A DNA stretch of 64,000 nt from Coraliomargarita algicola (GTDB taxonomy: Bacteria; Verrucomicrobiota; Verrucomicrobiia; Opitutales; Coraliomargaritaceae), in assembly GCF_033878955.1 (NCBI RefSeq), contig NZ_CP138858.1:186001-250000 (forward strand). The letters run 5' to 3'. The notes below the pieces were generated by a model. That model was not told the DNA's origin and ran no database searches. It saw only the letters and a program-made list of their open reading frames with translations. Below, piece after piece: positions 25,005-33,311 of this stretch. Numbering within the stretch: position 1 is the first letter of the stretch; every line of letters starts with the position of its first letter. The position numbers were made by a program, and so were the translations under genes.

Positions 25005-26162
25005 ATGTCTATACCCCAACTTATGCCCCTCAAATTATTTAAACTTAGCAGTATTCTGACGGCCCTATGGGGGGCCTCTGTGCTGTATGCTCAGGCGCTG
25101 GATAAATCGAACCTGTATGCGAGTCATTGGGACCATGTGCCGGTCAATTTTCACTTTGGCAAAACCAAAGGCGTTTTGAGCGATGCAGAGATCGATTTTC
25201 TCGCCTCGTATAATGGTTGGATCGTTTTGGAGAAGCGGCATGGCCTGCTGGCGCACGGCAGCACGGAAGCGGGGATCGCCGCGACGGCGAAGCGCTTGAA
25301 GCGGAGTAACCGCGGTGTTAAGGTGCTTTTTTATCTGAATGCCTTTATCAATTGGCCCGGCTATGAGGCCTATGAGACCTATCAGCCTGAGTGGGATTTG
25401 CGGGACGCCAGTGGAAATATCGTTTACAAATCGACCGATGTTGCCCGGCCCGATCCGTCGAATCCGGAGTTTCGTGTGTGGTGGTCCGAGGTCATAGCGG
25501 AGCAAATGAAGGACGGCTTGATCGACGGTGTCTTCGTGGACGCTTTGCCACAAGTGCTGCATAAGCGGTTGGGCGCGCAAGTCGGCGCCGAAAAAGCGCA
25601 AGCCATCGTCGCGGGCGTGCGTGAAATGATTGCATTGACCAAGCAGAAGATTGGCCCGGATAAGTATATTCTGGCGAATGGGACGCGCGGTGAGGATTAC
25701 CGTGAAATTCTGGATTGGTCGGGCCTGGATGGGGTGATGATTGAGCACTTTGATGCGTTTAACAGCCACGACCCTGCCACCGTTAAGGCAGACCTCGAGA
25801 CCATTCAGCTTGCGGCGGATAAGGGTAAATTTGTGGTGATTAAGGCATGGCCCGGTTTTGCCTGGAATGATTCGGAGATGATGCAATTACCCCATGAGGA
25901 ATTGCTGAAAATGGCCCGCGAGCGGATCACTTTTCCCTTGGCTTGCTTTCTGGTCGCTGCCCGTGCGGATTCACAATTTTGCTATTCGTGGGGCTATCGT
26001 GAAAAGCACGGATTTTTGGATACCTATCCCGAGTTTGAAAAACCACTGGGGCCGCCTGAGGCGGACGCCGTCTGGGATGGGATGACGGCGACCCGTAAGT
26101 TTAAACACGCATCTGTGTGGGTAGATCTCGTGTCTAAAGAGGCGCGGATCAACTGGCACTGA
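25005..26162 (+). CDS. Putative glycoside hydrolase, GHL15-like TIM barrel
   Basis: 385 residues (379 from the alternative ATG 25023, which gives the cleaner signal peptide). The mature protein is a TIM-barrel-like sequence with GVKVLFYLNAFINWPGYEAY, ARPDPSNPEFRVWWSEVI, LIDGVFVDALPQVL, ILANGTRGEDYREIL and LDGVMIEHFDAF. This order, with Asp in DGVFVDALP and Glu in GVMIEHF, fits the 'hypothetical glycosyl hydrolase family 15' (GHL15) group. The reaction is not known for the family. It follows the GH43-like gene by only 17 bp and precedes a small secreted protein by 32 bp, so they may be co-transcribed. Confidence 0.68.
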   Translation: MSIPQLMPLKLFKLSSILTALWGASVLYAQALDKSNLYASHWDHVPVNFHFGKTKGVLSDAEIDFLASYNGWIVLEKRHGLLAHGSTEAGIAATAKRLKRSNRGVKVLFYLNAFINWPGYEAYETYQPEWDLRDASGNIVYKSTDVARPDPSNPEFRVWWSEVIAEQMKDGLIDGVFVDALPQVLHKRLGAQVGAEKAQAIVAGVREMIALTKQKIGPDKYILANGTRGEDYREILDWSGLDGVMIEHFDAFNSHDPATVKADLETIQLAADKGKFVVIKAWPGFAWNDSEMMQLPHEELLKMARERITFPLACFLVAARADSQFCYSWGYREKHGFLDTYPEFEKPLGPPEADAVWDGMTATRKFKHASVWVDLVSKEARINWH

Positions 26163-26194
26163 ATGTTGATACTATTCTAAGAAATAACTATCCC

Positions 26195-26506
26195 ATGAAG
26201 AAACTGCACATTATCTACGCTCTCTTCTTTGCTGCGCATACATGGGCAGCCGAGTTGAATGTCACGACGCCTCTAGTCGAGATGCTAGATCGTCGCGTGA
26301 CTCAGGCGCCGAAGATGCACCGCTTACCCGAGTTAGATCAGGGAGCGGTTCAGGCGATTCAATATGAGACGCTGCCTGCGGAAATCGATGCAGACACACA
26401 GTTGGTTTCGGCCGACCTGCCGGAAAGTTACCAGACGTATTATGTGAACCTCAAAGATTCCCGAGGCTATCTCATCTCTTCAGTTCTAGTGGAACTGGAC
26501 CTGTAA
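26195..26506 (+). CDS. Small exported protein of unknown function
   Basis: 103 residues with a clear signal peptide (MKKLHIIYALFFAAHTWA). The rest has no motif I recognise. The end, SYQTYYVNLKDSRGYLISSV, recalls the C-terminal beta-strand segment of exported alpha/beta hydrolases of this phylum, so this could be a gene that kept its signal peptide and last domain after an internal deletion (inference). It sits 20 bp upstream of the sulfatase gene and may be co-transcribed with it. Expression is plausible but unproven. Confidence 0.55.
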   Translation: MKKLHIIYALFFAAHTWAAELNVTTPLVEMLDRRVTQAPKMHRLPELDQGAVQAIQYETLPAEIDADTQLVSADLPESYQTYYVNLKDSRGYLISSVLVELDL

Positions 26507-26526
26507 TTATATTCCAGAAACGAGTT

Positions 26527-28320
26527 ATGATTCAAAATAGATTTCAATTTAAACGTGCTCGGATGCTCGCCTGCGTGGTTCTATCTGTAGCATCCTCATT
26601 GGCCGCTGCGACCAAACAACGGCCAAATATCGTGATCGTGATCACCGATGACCAGGGAATGGGAGATTTGGCCTGCATGGGAAATCCTATTGTTCAGACG
26701 CCCAATATCGATCGCTTTTATAACGAGTCCGTTCGATTGACCGACTTCCACGTGTCCACGACCTGTGCGCCGAGTCGGGGCTCTCTGATGACCGGTCGTC
26801 ACAGCAATCGGCTCAATGTATTTCATACCATTAACGGGCGCTCGCTTCTGTTTGAGGATGAGCTTTTGCTGCCCGAGGTATTGGCGCAAAACGGCTATAC
26901 GAACGGTATGTTTGGCAAGTGGCACCTCGGAGACAATTATCCGTTTCGCCCCATGGATCGCGGTTTTCATGAGGTCGTGCGTCATGGTGGTGGTGGTATC
27001 ACTCAGGGGCCAGACTACTGGGGAAATGATTATTTTGACGACACTTATTGGCACAATGGCGAGATGCAGGCTTATCAGGGCTATTGCACGGATGTCTTCT
27101 TTTCCGAGGCCCTTCAGTTTATTGAGGATAATCAGGACCGTCCATTCTTCTGCTACATTTCAACCAATGCACCGCATGGGCCTTACAATGTCCCGGTGGA
27201 TTATTTGAATTTGTATAAAGATGTGCCGGATTTGCCTGAGCGCTTTCAGCGTTTTTATGGGATGATCACGAACATTGATGATAACTTTAAGCGGCTGAAT
27301 GAGAAACTCGATGCCTTGGGCTTAACTGATAATACAATTGTCATATTCATGACGGATAATGGCACGGCCGGCGGCAACAAGATCTACGACGCAGGACTTA
27401 AGGGCTCAAAGGGGAGCGAATATGAAGGCGGTCACCGTGTGCCGTTCTTCATTCGTTGGCCTAATGGTCAGCTGACCGGCGGCAAGGACATCGACCATTT
27501 GCTGGCGCATTACGATGTGTTGCCGACATTTGTGGATTTGCTCGGGCTCGAGTTTGAGCCCGCGAAGCCTCTGGATGGTATGAGCTTTAAGCCGCTGTTG
27601 ACTGAGTCGAATCCGACTTGGCCGAATCGTATTCTGTATATGGATACGCAGCGTCTTCAGAATCTGGTCAAGTATCGCAAGTATACGGTGATGGATGAGA
27701 ATTGGCGCTTGGTGAATGGTGACGAGCTCTATGATATGCGCGAGGACCGCAGTCAGACGAACAACGTGCTGGATGCGCATCCTGAAGTCGCGGCACGTCT
27801 CGCTAAAGGCTATGAGCAGTGGTGGAATTCATTTGTGGAGGAGGGTGTGAACGAGCGCTACGCATATATCAAGGTCGGTTCTCCACAGGAAAACCCGAGC
27901 CGTATTTCAGCCCACGATATGCTGACGGGTAAGCATGGCCAGTCATGGCATCAGATCGGAGCGGCCGTGGCATCTCAGGCCAGTGGTCGTTGGAAAATCG
28001 AATTTGTCGAGGATGGCGAGTATACGATTACCCTGCGCCGTTTCCCTCTGGAAAGTGGCTTGGCGATCAACGCCACCTTTCCGGCTCAGGAGAAGCGGAT
28101 CGAGTTGGATCGGCTTCTGCCCGCGAGTGTGAAGTCGGATTTCACCTCGGCTTACCTCTATGTCGCCAATGTCGTGAAGTCAGAAAAGATCGCGCAGGAT
28201 CAAGCAGAGGTGACGTTCAAGGCGACCATTCCCGCTGGGAGATACGACATGGAAGCTCAACTCATCGACAGTGAAAAACGCATCCATCCCGCGTATTATG
28301 TCTACATTGAAAAACTTTAA
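26527..28320 (+). CDS. Type I (S1) sulfatase, exported
   Basis: 597 residues. A signal peptide is at about 1-27. The metal-binding start NIVIVITDDQGMGDL (Asp-Asp), the catalytic CAPSRGSLMTGR with Cys80 (to be converted to formylglycine) and the later MTDNGTAGGN (Asp, Asn) and GKWHLGD (Lys, His) are all present. The core ends at about residue 440. A beta-rich C-terminal module of about 150 residues follows (GRWKIEFVEDGEYTITLRRF), larger than in minimal sulfatases. Predicted to hydrolyse sulfate esters of a polysaccharide. It lies 25 bp before a GH29 fucosidase gene, suggesting a sulfated fucose glycan (inference). Confidence 0.92.
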   Translation: MIQNRFQFKRARMLACVVLSVASSLAAATKQRPNIVIVITDDQGMGDLACMGNPIVQTPNIDRFYNESVRLTDFHVSTTCAPSRGSLMTGRHSNRLNVFHTINGRSLLFEDELLLPEVLAQNGYTNGMFGKWHLGDNYPFRPMDRGFHEVVRHGGGGITQGPDYWGNDYFDDTYWHNGEMQAYQGYCTDVFFSEALQFIEDNQDRPFFCYISTNAPHGPYNVPVDYLNLYKDVPDLPERFQRFYGMITNIDDNFKRLNEKLDALGLTDNTIVIFMTDNGTAGGNKIYDAGLKGSKGSEYEGGHRVPFFIRWPNGQLTGGKDIDHLLAHYDVLPTFVDLLGLEFEPAKPLDGMSFKPLLTESNPTWPNRILYMDTQRLQNLVKYRKYTVMDENWRLVNGDELYDMREDRSQTNNVLDAHPEVAARLAKGYEQWWNSFVEEGVNERYAYIKVGSPQENPSRISAHDMLTGKHGQSWHQIGAAVASQASGRWKIEFVEDGEYTITLRRFPLESGLAINATFPAQEKRIELDRLLPASVKSDFTSAYLYVANVVKSEKIAQDQAEVTFKATIPAGRYDMEAQLIDSEKRIHPAYYVYIEKL

Positions 28321-28345
28321 TCGAGATCGAGACGAAGGGAATTTT

Positions 28346-30187
28346 ATGAAGTTACAATCGACACTTTTAATACTGCTGGGCTGTGCCTCGATGGCTACGG
28401 GGCAGACTGCAGTGAAGCCGACGGCGATTGATTATGTGACCGAGACCGATGGCAAAGTCGATTTCGGCAAGACGGATGTTTCTGCCTATACGCCTGAAGT
28501 CCGGGCGAACATGAAGCAACTGTATCATGATAAGTTTGGTCTCTTCGTGCACTTTGGACCGTATGCTCAGTTGGGCGGTGTTTGGCAGGGCGAGGAAATC
28601 ACGGCTGAGTGGATTATGCGTCGTGGTGAGATCCCGATCAAAGATTACGAGGAACAGGCCGCAGGTTTGTTTAAGCCCGAAAAGTTCGATGCCGCGGAGT
28701 GGGTGGACATCGCGGAACAGGCTGGCATGAAGTTCATCGTCGTGACTGCCAAGCATCATGATGGCTTTGCCATGTATGATTCGGCGCACCCCTATAACCT
28801 CGTGGACTTCGCCGGCTTTGGGCGGGATTTATTTAAGGAGCTGTCGGTCGAGTGCGCGGAGCGGGAGATGAATTTGGGATTCTACTATTCGCAGAGTCAG
28901 GATTGGCATGAGCCGGGTGGCTTTGGCAATAGTTGGGATTTTGACGGGCCGATCAAGCCGCAGGAAGAGTTCGACGCTTACTTTCAGGAAAAGGCCGTGG
29001 CTCAGGTGGAAGAGCTGACGCAGAACTATGGCGACATTTTCATGGTTTGGTTTGATACCCCTGTGCAGATGGATGATGCCAAATGTCAGCAGATGATGGA
29101 CATCGTTCGCGAGAATCAACCCGGGGCTTTGGTAAATTCAAGGTTGGGGCAGGGCTATGGTCATTTTGATGTATCGATCGATAATGGGACCACACCAAGC
29201 GTCAGCACGGCGACCTGGTTGCCAGATCTGAAGGTGCCTTGGCAGACCCACGAATCGGTGACCGAGCGCGGCTGGGGCTATACGGTCTATGGTGGTGAGA
29301 CGGATCGTTCGGAGGACTATGCGGATTTCATCTACAGCTTGAGCCGCATCGTTTGTTATGGTGGTGTCTACCTGCTCAATGTGGGGCCGCGTCCGGATGG
29401 CACGATTCCCGAGTCGCAGTTGAATAGTTTGCGTGCGATCGGCGAGTGGTTGGAAGTCAATGGCGAGGCGATTTATGGCGCGGATCCAAGCCCGCTGAAA
29501 TTCCCGCCCTATGCGATTACCAGCAAGCCGGGCAAACTGTATTTACACCTCAAAGAATTAGAGCAAGCGGAGGTGATCTTGGAAGGGATACTCTCTGAAG
29601 TGACGAATGCTTATTGCCTCGCAGACCCCGCGCAGCAGCCCTTGTCCGTGGAGCAGGAAGGTTCTGAGATTCGTATTCGCGTCCCTGAAGAGCTCCGCCA
29701 ACCGCGTGTGACGGTGGTCGTCTTGGAGATGGCGGAGAACGTGGTAAGTGTGGTCGACGAAACCATCCAGCAAGCGGCGGATGGAGTCATTCAGTTGCCT
29801 GTTTCCCGATGTGAATTTGCGATTCGTCGCATCAGTTATGACTATGATCATGAGGTGACTCACCGATGGGGAGAAAATACCAAGCAGGGTTTGATCTGGA
29901 CAGTGAATGTCACCGAGCCGGGAGAATTTGCTATCTTCAGTGAAGACACGAGCGACAATAAGTTCGTCTACGAGTTGATCACTGCAACGGATCAAAAGCC
30001 GCTCAGCGCAGCGGGAGAGGTCGGTGTTTTAAAGAAGAAACAGCATGCGGAAACGATCCGAATTGATCAGGCCGGAGTTCAAGAGATCCGGGTCTATCCC
30101 AAACGGACTATCGGTATGGGCAGTGGCTTTGAGTTTAAAGGTTTGGAACTTGTTCCTGTTGAGGCGGCGAGTGAAGGCGCTCGATAA
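28346..30187 (+). CDS. GH29 alpha-L-fucosidase with C-terminal beta domains
   Basis: 613 residues from ATG 28346, chosen because GAAGGGA sits just upstream and the start is followed by a signal peptide; the longer frame from 28271 overlaps the sulfatase. The GH29 barrel covers about residues 55-400: FGLFVHFGPYAQLGGVWQGE, KFIVVTAKHHDGFAMYDS, and the nucleophile region DIFMVWFDTPVQMDD (Asp of WFD). The remainder holds two beta modules, one starting at about residue 500, with no clear name. It removes terminal alpha-L-fucose with retention. It probably shares a transcript with the sulfatase before it and the beta-helix gene after it (25-bp gap). Confidence 0.92.
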   Translation: MKLQSTLLILLGCASMATGQTAVKPTAIDYVTETDGKVDFGKTDVSAYTPEVRANMKQLYHDKFGLFVHFGPYAQLGGVWQGEEITAEWIMRRGEIPIKDYEEQAAGLFKPEKFDAAEWVDIAEQAGMKFIVVTAKHHDGFAMYDSAHPYNLVDFAGFGRDLFKELSVECAEREMNLGFYYSQSQDWHEPGGFGNSWDFDGPIKPQEEFDAYFQEKAVAQVEELTQNYGDIFMVWFDTPVQMDDAKCQQMMDIVRENQPGALVNSRLGQGYGHFDVSIDNGTTPSVSTATWLPDLKVPWQTHESVTERGWGYTVYGGETDRSEDYADFIYSLSRIVCYGGVYLLNVGPRPDGTIPESQLNSLRAIGEWLEVNGEAIYGADPSPLKFPPYAITSKPGKLYLHLKELEQAEVILEGILSEVTNAYCLADPAQQPLSVEQEGSEIRIRVPEELRQPRVTVVVLEMAENVVSVVDETIQQAADGVIQLPVSRCEFAIRRISYDYDHEVTHRWGENTKQGLIWTVNVTEPGEFAIFSEDTSDNKFVYELITATDQKPLSAAGEVGVLKKKQHAETIRIDQAGVQEIRVYPKRTIGMGSGFEFKGLELVPVEAASEGAR

Positions 30188-30212
30188 TCGTATCAATTAG
30201 AATAGACCTTAG

Positions 30213-32453
30213 ATGACCCCAAAACTAACTAGCAAAAAATTGAAACGCGTTGCCTGTGCGCTATTGCTTTCGCTGCAGGTATCCACCGCGACCGAACTCT
30301 ATGTCTCTGTTGACGGAGGCTCGAATGCGGATGGTAGTCTTGCAATGCCCTATGCGAACCTGCCTGATGCGGTGGAGGCGTTGAGAGCCTTACGCCAAGC
30401 TGGCAATGTTGAGCCCGCGACGATCTATCTGCGTGAAGGGCGTCATTCTCTCAATCAGACTTTGGTCCTAGGCTTGGAGGATGGCCGTCCGACTGGGGCG
30501 GAGGTTCCGACCATTGAACAATACGGCGCGGGTGAAACGACCGAGCCGGCCTATTTGACGATCGCGGCCTATCCAGGTGAGCGCGCTGTGTTGAGTGCCG
30601 GTGTGCCGATCACCGGATGGGCGCGTCTCGATGTCGCGCCGGAGGGGCTTCCTGCAAATGCCGTGGCCCATGTGTGGGTGGCTGACATGCCGGATGGTTT
30701 GGATCGCTTTTATACGCTCTATGATGAACAAGGGCGTTTGAACCGCGCGCGCGATGGCGGTTTTGCGCCAACCAAGACCGGCGACAAGAAGACGCTGCAC
30801 TTTCCTGCTGGCTCGCTAAAGAATTGGGAGAACATTCAGGATGTGGAGATTCAGGTCCGGCCCTATCGGCCTTGGGTGATCAATATGCTTCCGCTAGCTG
30901 TGGTGGATGAAGTTTCGAACGTAGCGACGACGGCGGTGTCCGCGACTTACGAGATGGGGGCCTTGCCTGCTTGGGTGCATAATCCAACGGGATCCTCTGT
31001 CTGGGTTGAGAATGTGCTCGAATCCTTGGATGAACCCGGTGAATGGGTGGTCAATACGCAGACGCGAAAAGTCTATTTGTGGCCCTCTGATCCTGCTGGG
31101 GATGGCTCGCCGCGTGGCATCTTGGCGCCGACGACCAGTGAATTGATACGTGTCGAGGGAGTGATCGATTATGATGGCGCGCAGGACACACCCGTTGTGG
31201 GGATTGCCTTCGAAGGATTGACCTTCACGCATGGAGACCGCTGGGCGTGGACAACGGATGAGACACGGCTAGGCTGGGGCTTGCAGCATGATTGGGAGAT
31301 GTTTGATCGGCCCACGGCGCTGTTGCGCTTTCGTGGCGCGGAAGCCTGCCGCGTGACTCAATGCCGCTTTATCGATTCTGGCGGCACTGGTCTGCGACTT
31401 GATTTACATGCACAGCGCAATCGTATTGAAGACAGCGAATTTGCGAATTTGGGCGAAGCGGGCATCTTGCTCGCAGGCTATGGCCCCGGGACGAAGGATG
31501 TGAACCACCACAATGTGATTCTCAATAATCACATCCATCACTTCAGTCAGATTACCTGGCATTCGCCCGGGATTTGGGCCTGGCAAAGTGGGCATAATCA
31601 CATCGCGCATAACTTGATCCAGAACAGTGGCTACACTGCTGTGATGATTACCAATCGGGTGGAGCCGGATCGACCTTTGACCGGGGAGGGCGGACAGACG
31701 ATCCGTCAGAATGAAATCCCCGATTCGGTTAAAGCCAATGTCACCGAGACTTATGAACATTGGAAAGTTCGTGAGAAATATAATCACGCACGTCACAATC
31801 TTTTAGAATACAATGAGATCACCCACTCGGTGCAGTTGCTCTCCGACGGCAATGCAATCTATGTCTCCGGGGCGGGCACGGGGAATATCGTGCGTTATAA
31901 TTATATTCACGATAATCTGGAGCATTCACTGCCAGCGGCGATTCGCTGTGATGACGATCAGCATGAGACGCTTATCTTTGGCAATGTGCTTTATAACAAC
32001 TACGGATTCGCCGCGGGAATTGCCTCCAAAGGCGTGAACGATATCATCAATAACTTTATCGTTGGGCCGTTAACGGCACCGAAGCGCGGTTACATCAGTT
32101 TCGAATGGGTGCGCGTCACAGGATCCGAAGTTCGCCATAACATTGTGATATCACATCCAGAGGGCGGAAAGGCCTACGGCGAGTCGCCAATTCAAAAAAC
32201 GGAAGATGGGGATCCGAAGGTGGAGCAAACGGATATGGACTCGAATCTTTATTACCATCCCGCGGATCCTGAATGGGTGAAGGCGCATTTATTGAGGATG
32301 CAGGCAGTCGGTAAGGAAACGCGCAGCGTTTTCGCAGACCCTCTCTTTGTCGATTCTGCTTCAGGCGATTTCAGCTTTCAGCCCGGCAGCGCGGCCCGAC
32401 TGCTTGGAATCGAAGCGCTCGATGTTTCACGAATGGGACTCGGGCCGCGTTGA
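30213..32453 (+). CDS. Right-handed parallel beta-helix carbohydrate-active protein (GH141-like candidate)
   Basis: 746 residues, signal peptide (about 1-27). TELYVSVDGGSNADGSLAMP and YANLPDAVEALRAL open the typical 'pectate lyase-like' beta-helix exported proteins, with a beta-sandwich insert between about residues 90 and 330. Later helix turns show Asn/His ladders such as NHHNVILNNHIHHFSQITWH and ARHNLLEYNEITHSVQLLSD. This architecture occurs in GH141 (fucosidase/xylanase) and in related polysaccharide lyases; the GH141 idea is an inference from the GH29/sulfatase neighbours. The catalytic residues are not identified. It ends the 28.3-32.4 kb plus-strand group. Confidence 0.65.
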   Translation: MTPKLTSKKLKRVACALLLSLQVSTATELYVSVDGGSNADGSLAMPYANLPDAVEALRALRQAGNVEPATIYLREGRHSLNQTLVLGLEDGRPTGAEVPTIEQYGAGETTEPAYLTIAAYPGERAVLSAGVPITGWARLDVAPEGLPANAVAHVWVADMPDGLDRFYTLYDEQGRLNRARDGGFAPTKTGDKKTLHFPAGSLKNWENIQDVEIQVRPYRPWVINMLPLAVVDEVSNVATTAVSATYEMGALPAWVHNPTGSSVWVENVLESLDEPGEWVVNTQTRKVYLWPSDPAGDGSPRGILAPTTSELIRVEGVIDYDGAQDTPVVGIAFEGLTFTHGDRWAWTTDETRLGWGLQHDWEMFDRPTALLRFRGAEACRVTQCRFIDSGGTGLRLDLHAQRNRIEDSEFANLGEAGILLAGYGPGTKDVNHHNVILNNHIHHFSQITWHSPGIWAWQSGHNHIAHNLIQNSGYTAVMITNRVEPDRPLTGEGGQTIRQNEIPDSVKANVTETYEHWKVREKYNHARHNLLEYNEITHSVQLLSDGNAIYVSGAGTGNIVRYNYIHDNLEHSLPAAIRCDDDQHETLIFGNVLYNNYGFAAGIASKGVNDIINNFIVGPLTAPKRGYISFEWVRVTGSEVRHNIVISHPEGGKAYGESPIQKTEDGDPKVEQTDMDSNLYYHPADPEWVKAHLLRMQAVGKETRSVFADPLFVDSASGDFSFQPGSAARLLGIEALDVSRMGLGPR

Positions 32454-32573
32454 CTCTTCTTTATTACTTCCCGATTGGGAAATACCTGTTTCGAGTGATA
32501 GAGAGGGTGCTTTAACTCGGGTATTATCGTCGTAAAGCCGATTTGTTTGAGTTCATTGCACAGCTGCCTATGA

Positions 32574-32675
32574 ATTTGGGATGAAAGCAAAGTGCTGGAA
32601 GCAGGCGTCACCTACGATGTGACGCTTTATGAAGATGCGCCGGATGCTCATTTCGGAAAGATCCCTGCCTTATAA
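32574..32675 (+). pseudogene. Possible relic of a GH97-type C-terminus
   Basis: The open frame reads SKVLEAGVTYDVTLYEDAPD, then AHFGKIPAL and a stop. This resembles the last strands of exported GH97 proteins (a Y-x-A-x-I-Y-x-D-x-x-D-A-x-Y pattern). No earlier part of a gene is found upstream. It overlaps the last 28 bp of the minus-strand response regulator, which weakens the case, so it may be chance. The other sequence at 32454-32573 holds nothing recognisable. Confidence 0.35.
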
Positions 32676-33307
32676 GCTTTATTGATGGCAGCGGGTGCGT
32701 TTTGGACTTCGAGTTTTTCGTATGTATGGACGATGTGTCTAGCCACCGTGTTGATACTGATGCCCAGTTTTTCGGCGATTTCTTTCTTTAGTAAGCCCTC
32801 GCTCAGCATATGAAGGATTTCCAGCTCCCGATCGGAGAGTGGCTTTGCCACCTTGAGATTGGGTTGCTTGTCCTGAAGATGTTTGAGGATGTATTTGGCG
32901 ATTTGTGGGTCGAGTGTTGAGCCTCCGTCTGCAACGGAGCGGATCGATGCGATCAGTTGATCGATTTGGGAGGATTTTAACAGGTAGCCTGTGGCACCAA
33001 GTTGGATAGCGCTGACCACTTCCGACTCTTTGTCCGACTGGCTGAGGACGATGATCTTGCTGTTGGGGACATATTCTTTCAGCCATGGGATGGCTTCGAG
33101 TCCGGAAATGCCCGGCAGGTTGAGATCCAGCAGGATGATGTCAGGTTTTGCTTCGTTTTTGGGGTTTTCCAGTATTCTGAGGGCTCGTTCGGCGGACCCA
33201 TAGGTGCCGATCAATTCCAGGTCTGCCTCACTGGCCAGGGCCAAGCCGACAACCTCACGAAATTCGGGGTGGTCTTCTATCAGTGTAATTTTGATGACTC
33301 TGTTCAT
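32648..33307 (-). CDS. NarL/FixJ-type response regulator (pair A)
   Basis: 219 residues. The receiver domain (about 5-125) has the acidic pair in LIEDHPEF, phospho-acceptor Asp61 in IILLDLNLPGISGLEA, the Thr/Ser position in IIVLSQSDK, and Lys in TGYLLKSS. The LuxR-type helix-turn-helix (about 155-215) shows LSDRELEILHMLSEGLLKKE followed by IAEKLGISINTVARHIVHTY. It should be phosphorylated by the sensor kinase encoded 4 bp upstream and bind DNA as a dimer. It is very similar to the regulator at 43633-44289. Likely targets include the kinase operon itself and the divergent PEP-CTERM gene (inference). Confidence 0.92.
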   Translation of the reverse strand: MNRVIKITLIEDHPEFREVVGLALASEADLELIGTYGSAERALRILENPKNEAKPDIILLDLNLPGISGLEAIPWLKEYVPNSKIIVLSQSDKESEVVSAIQLGATGYLLKSSQIDQLIASIRSVADGGSTLDPQIAKYILKHLQDKQPNLKVAKPLSDRELEILHMLSEGLLKKEIAEKLGISINTVARHIVHTYEKLEVQNAPAAINKAYKAGIFPK

Positions 33308-33311
33308 TGAT

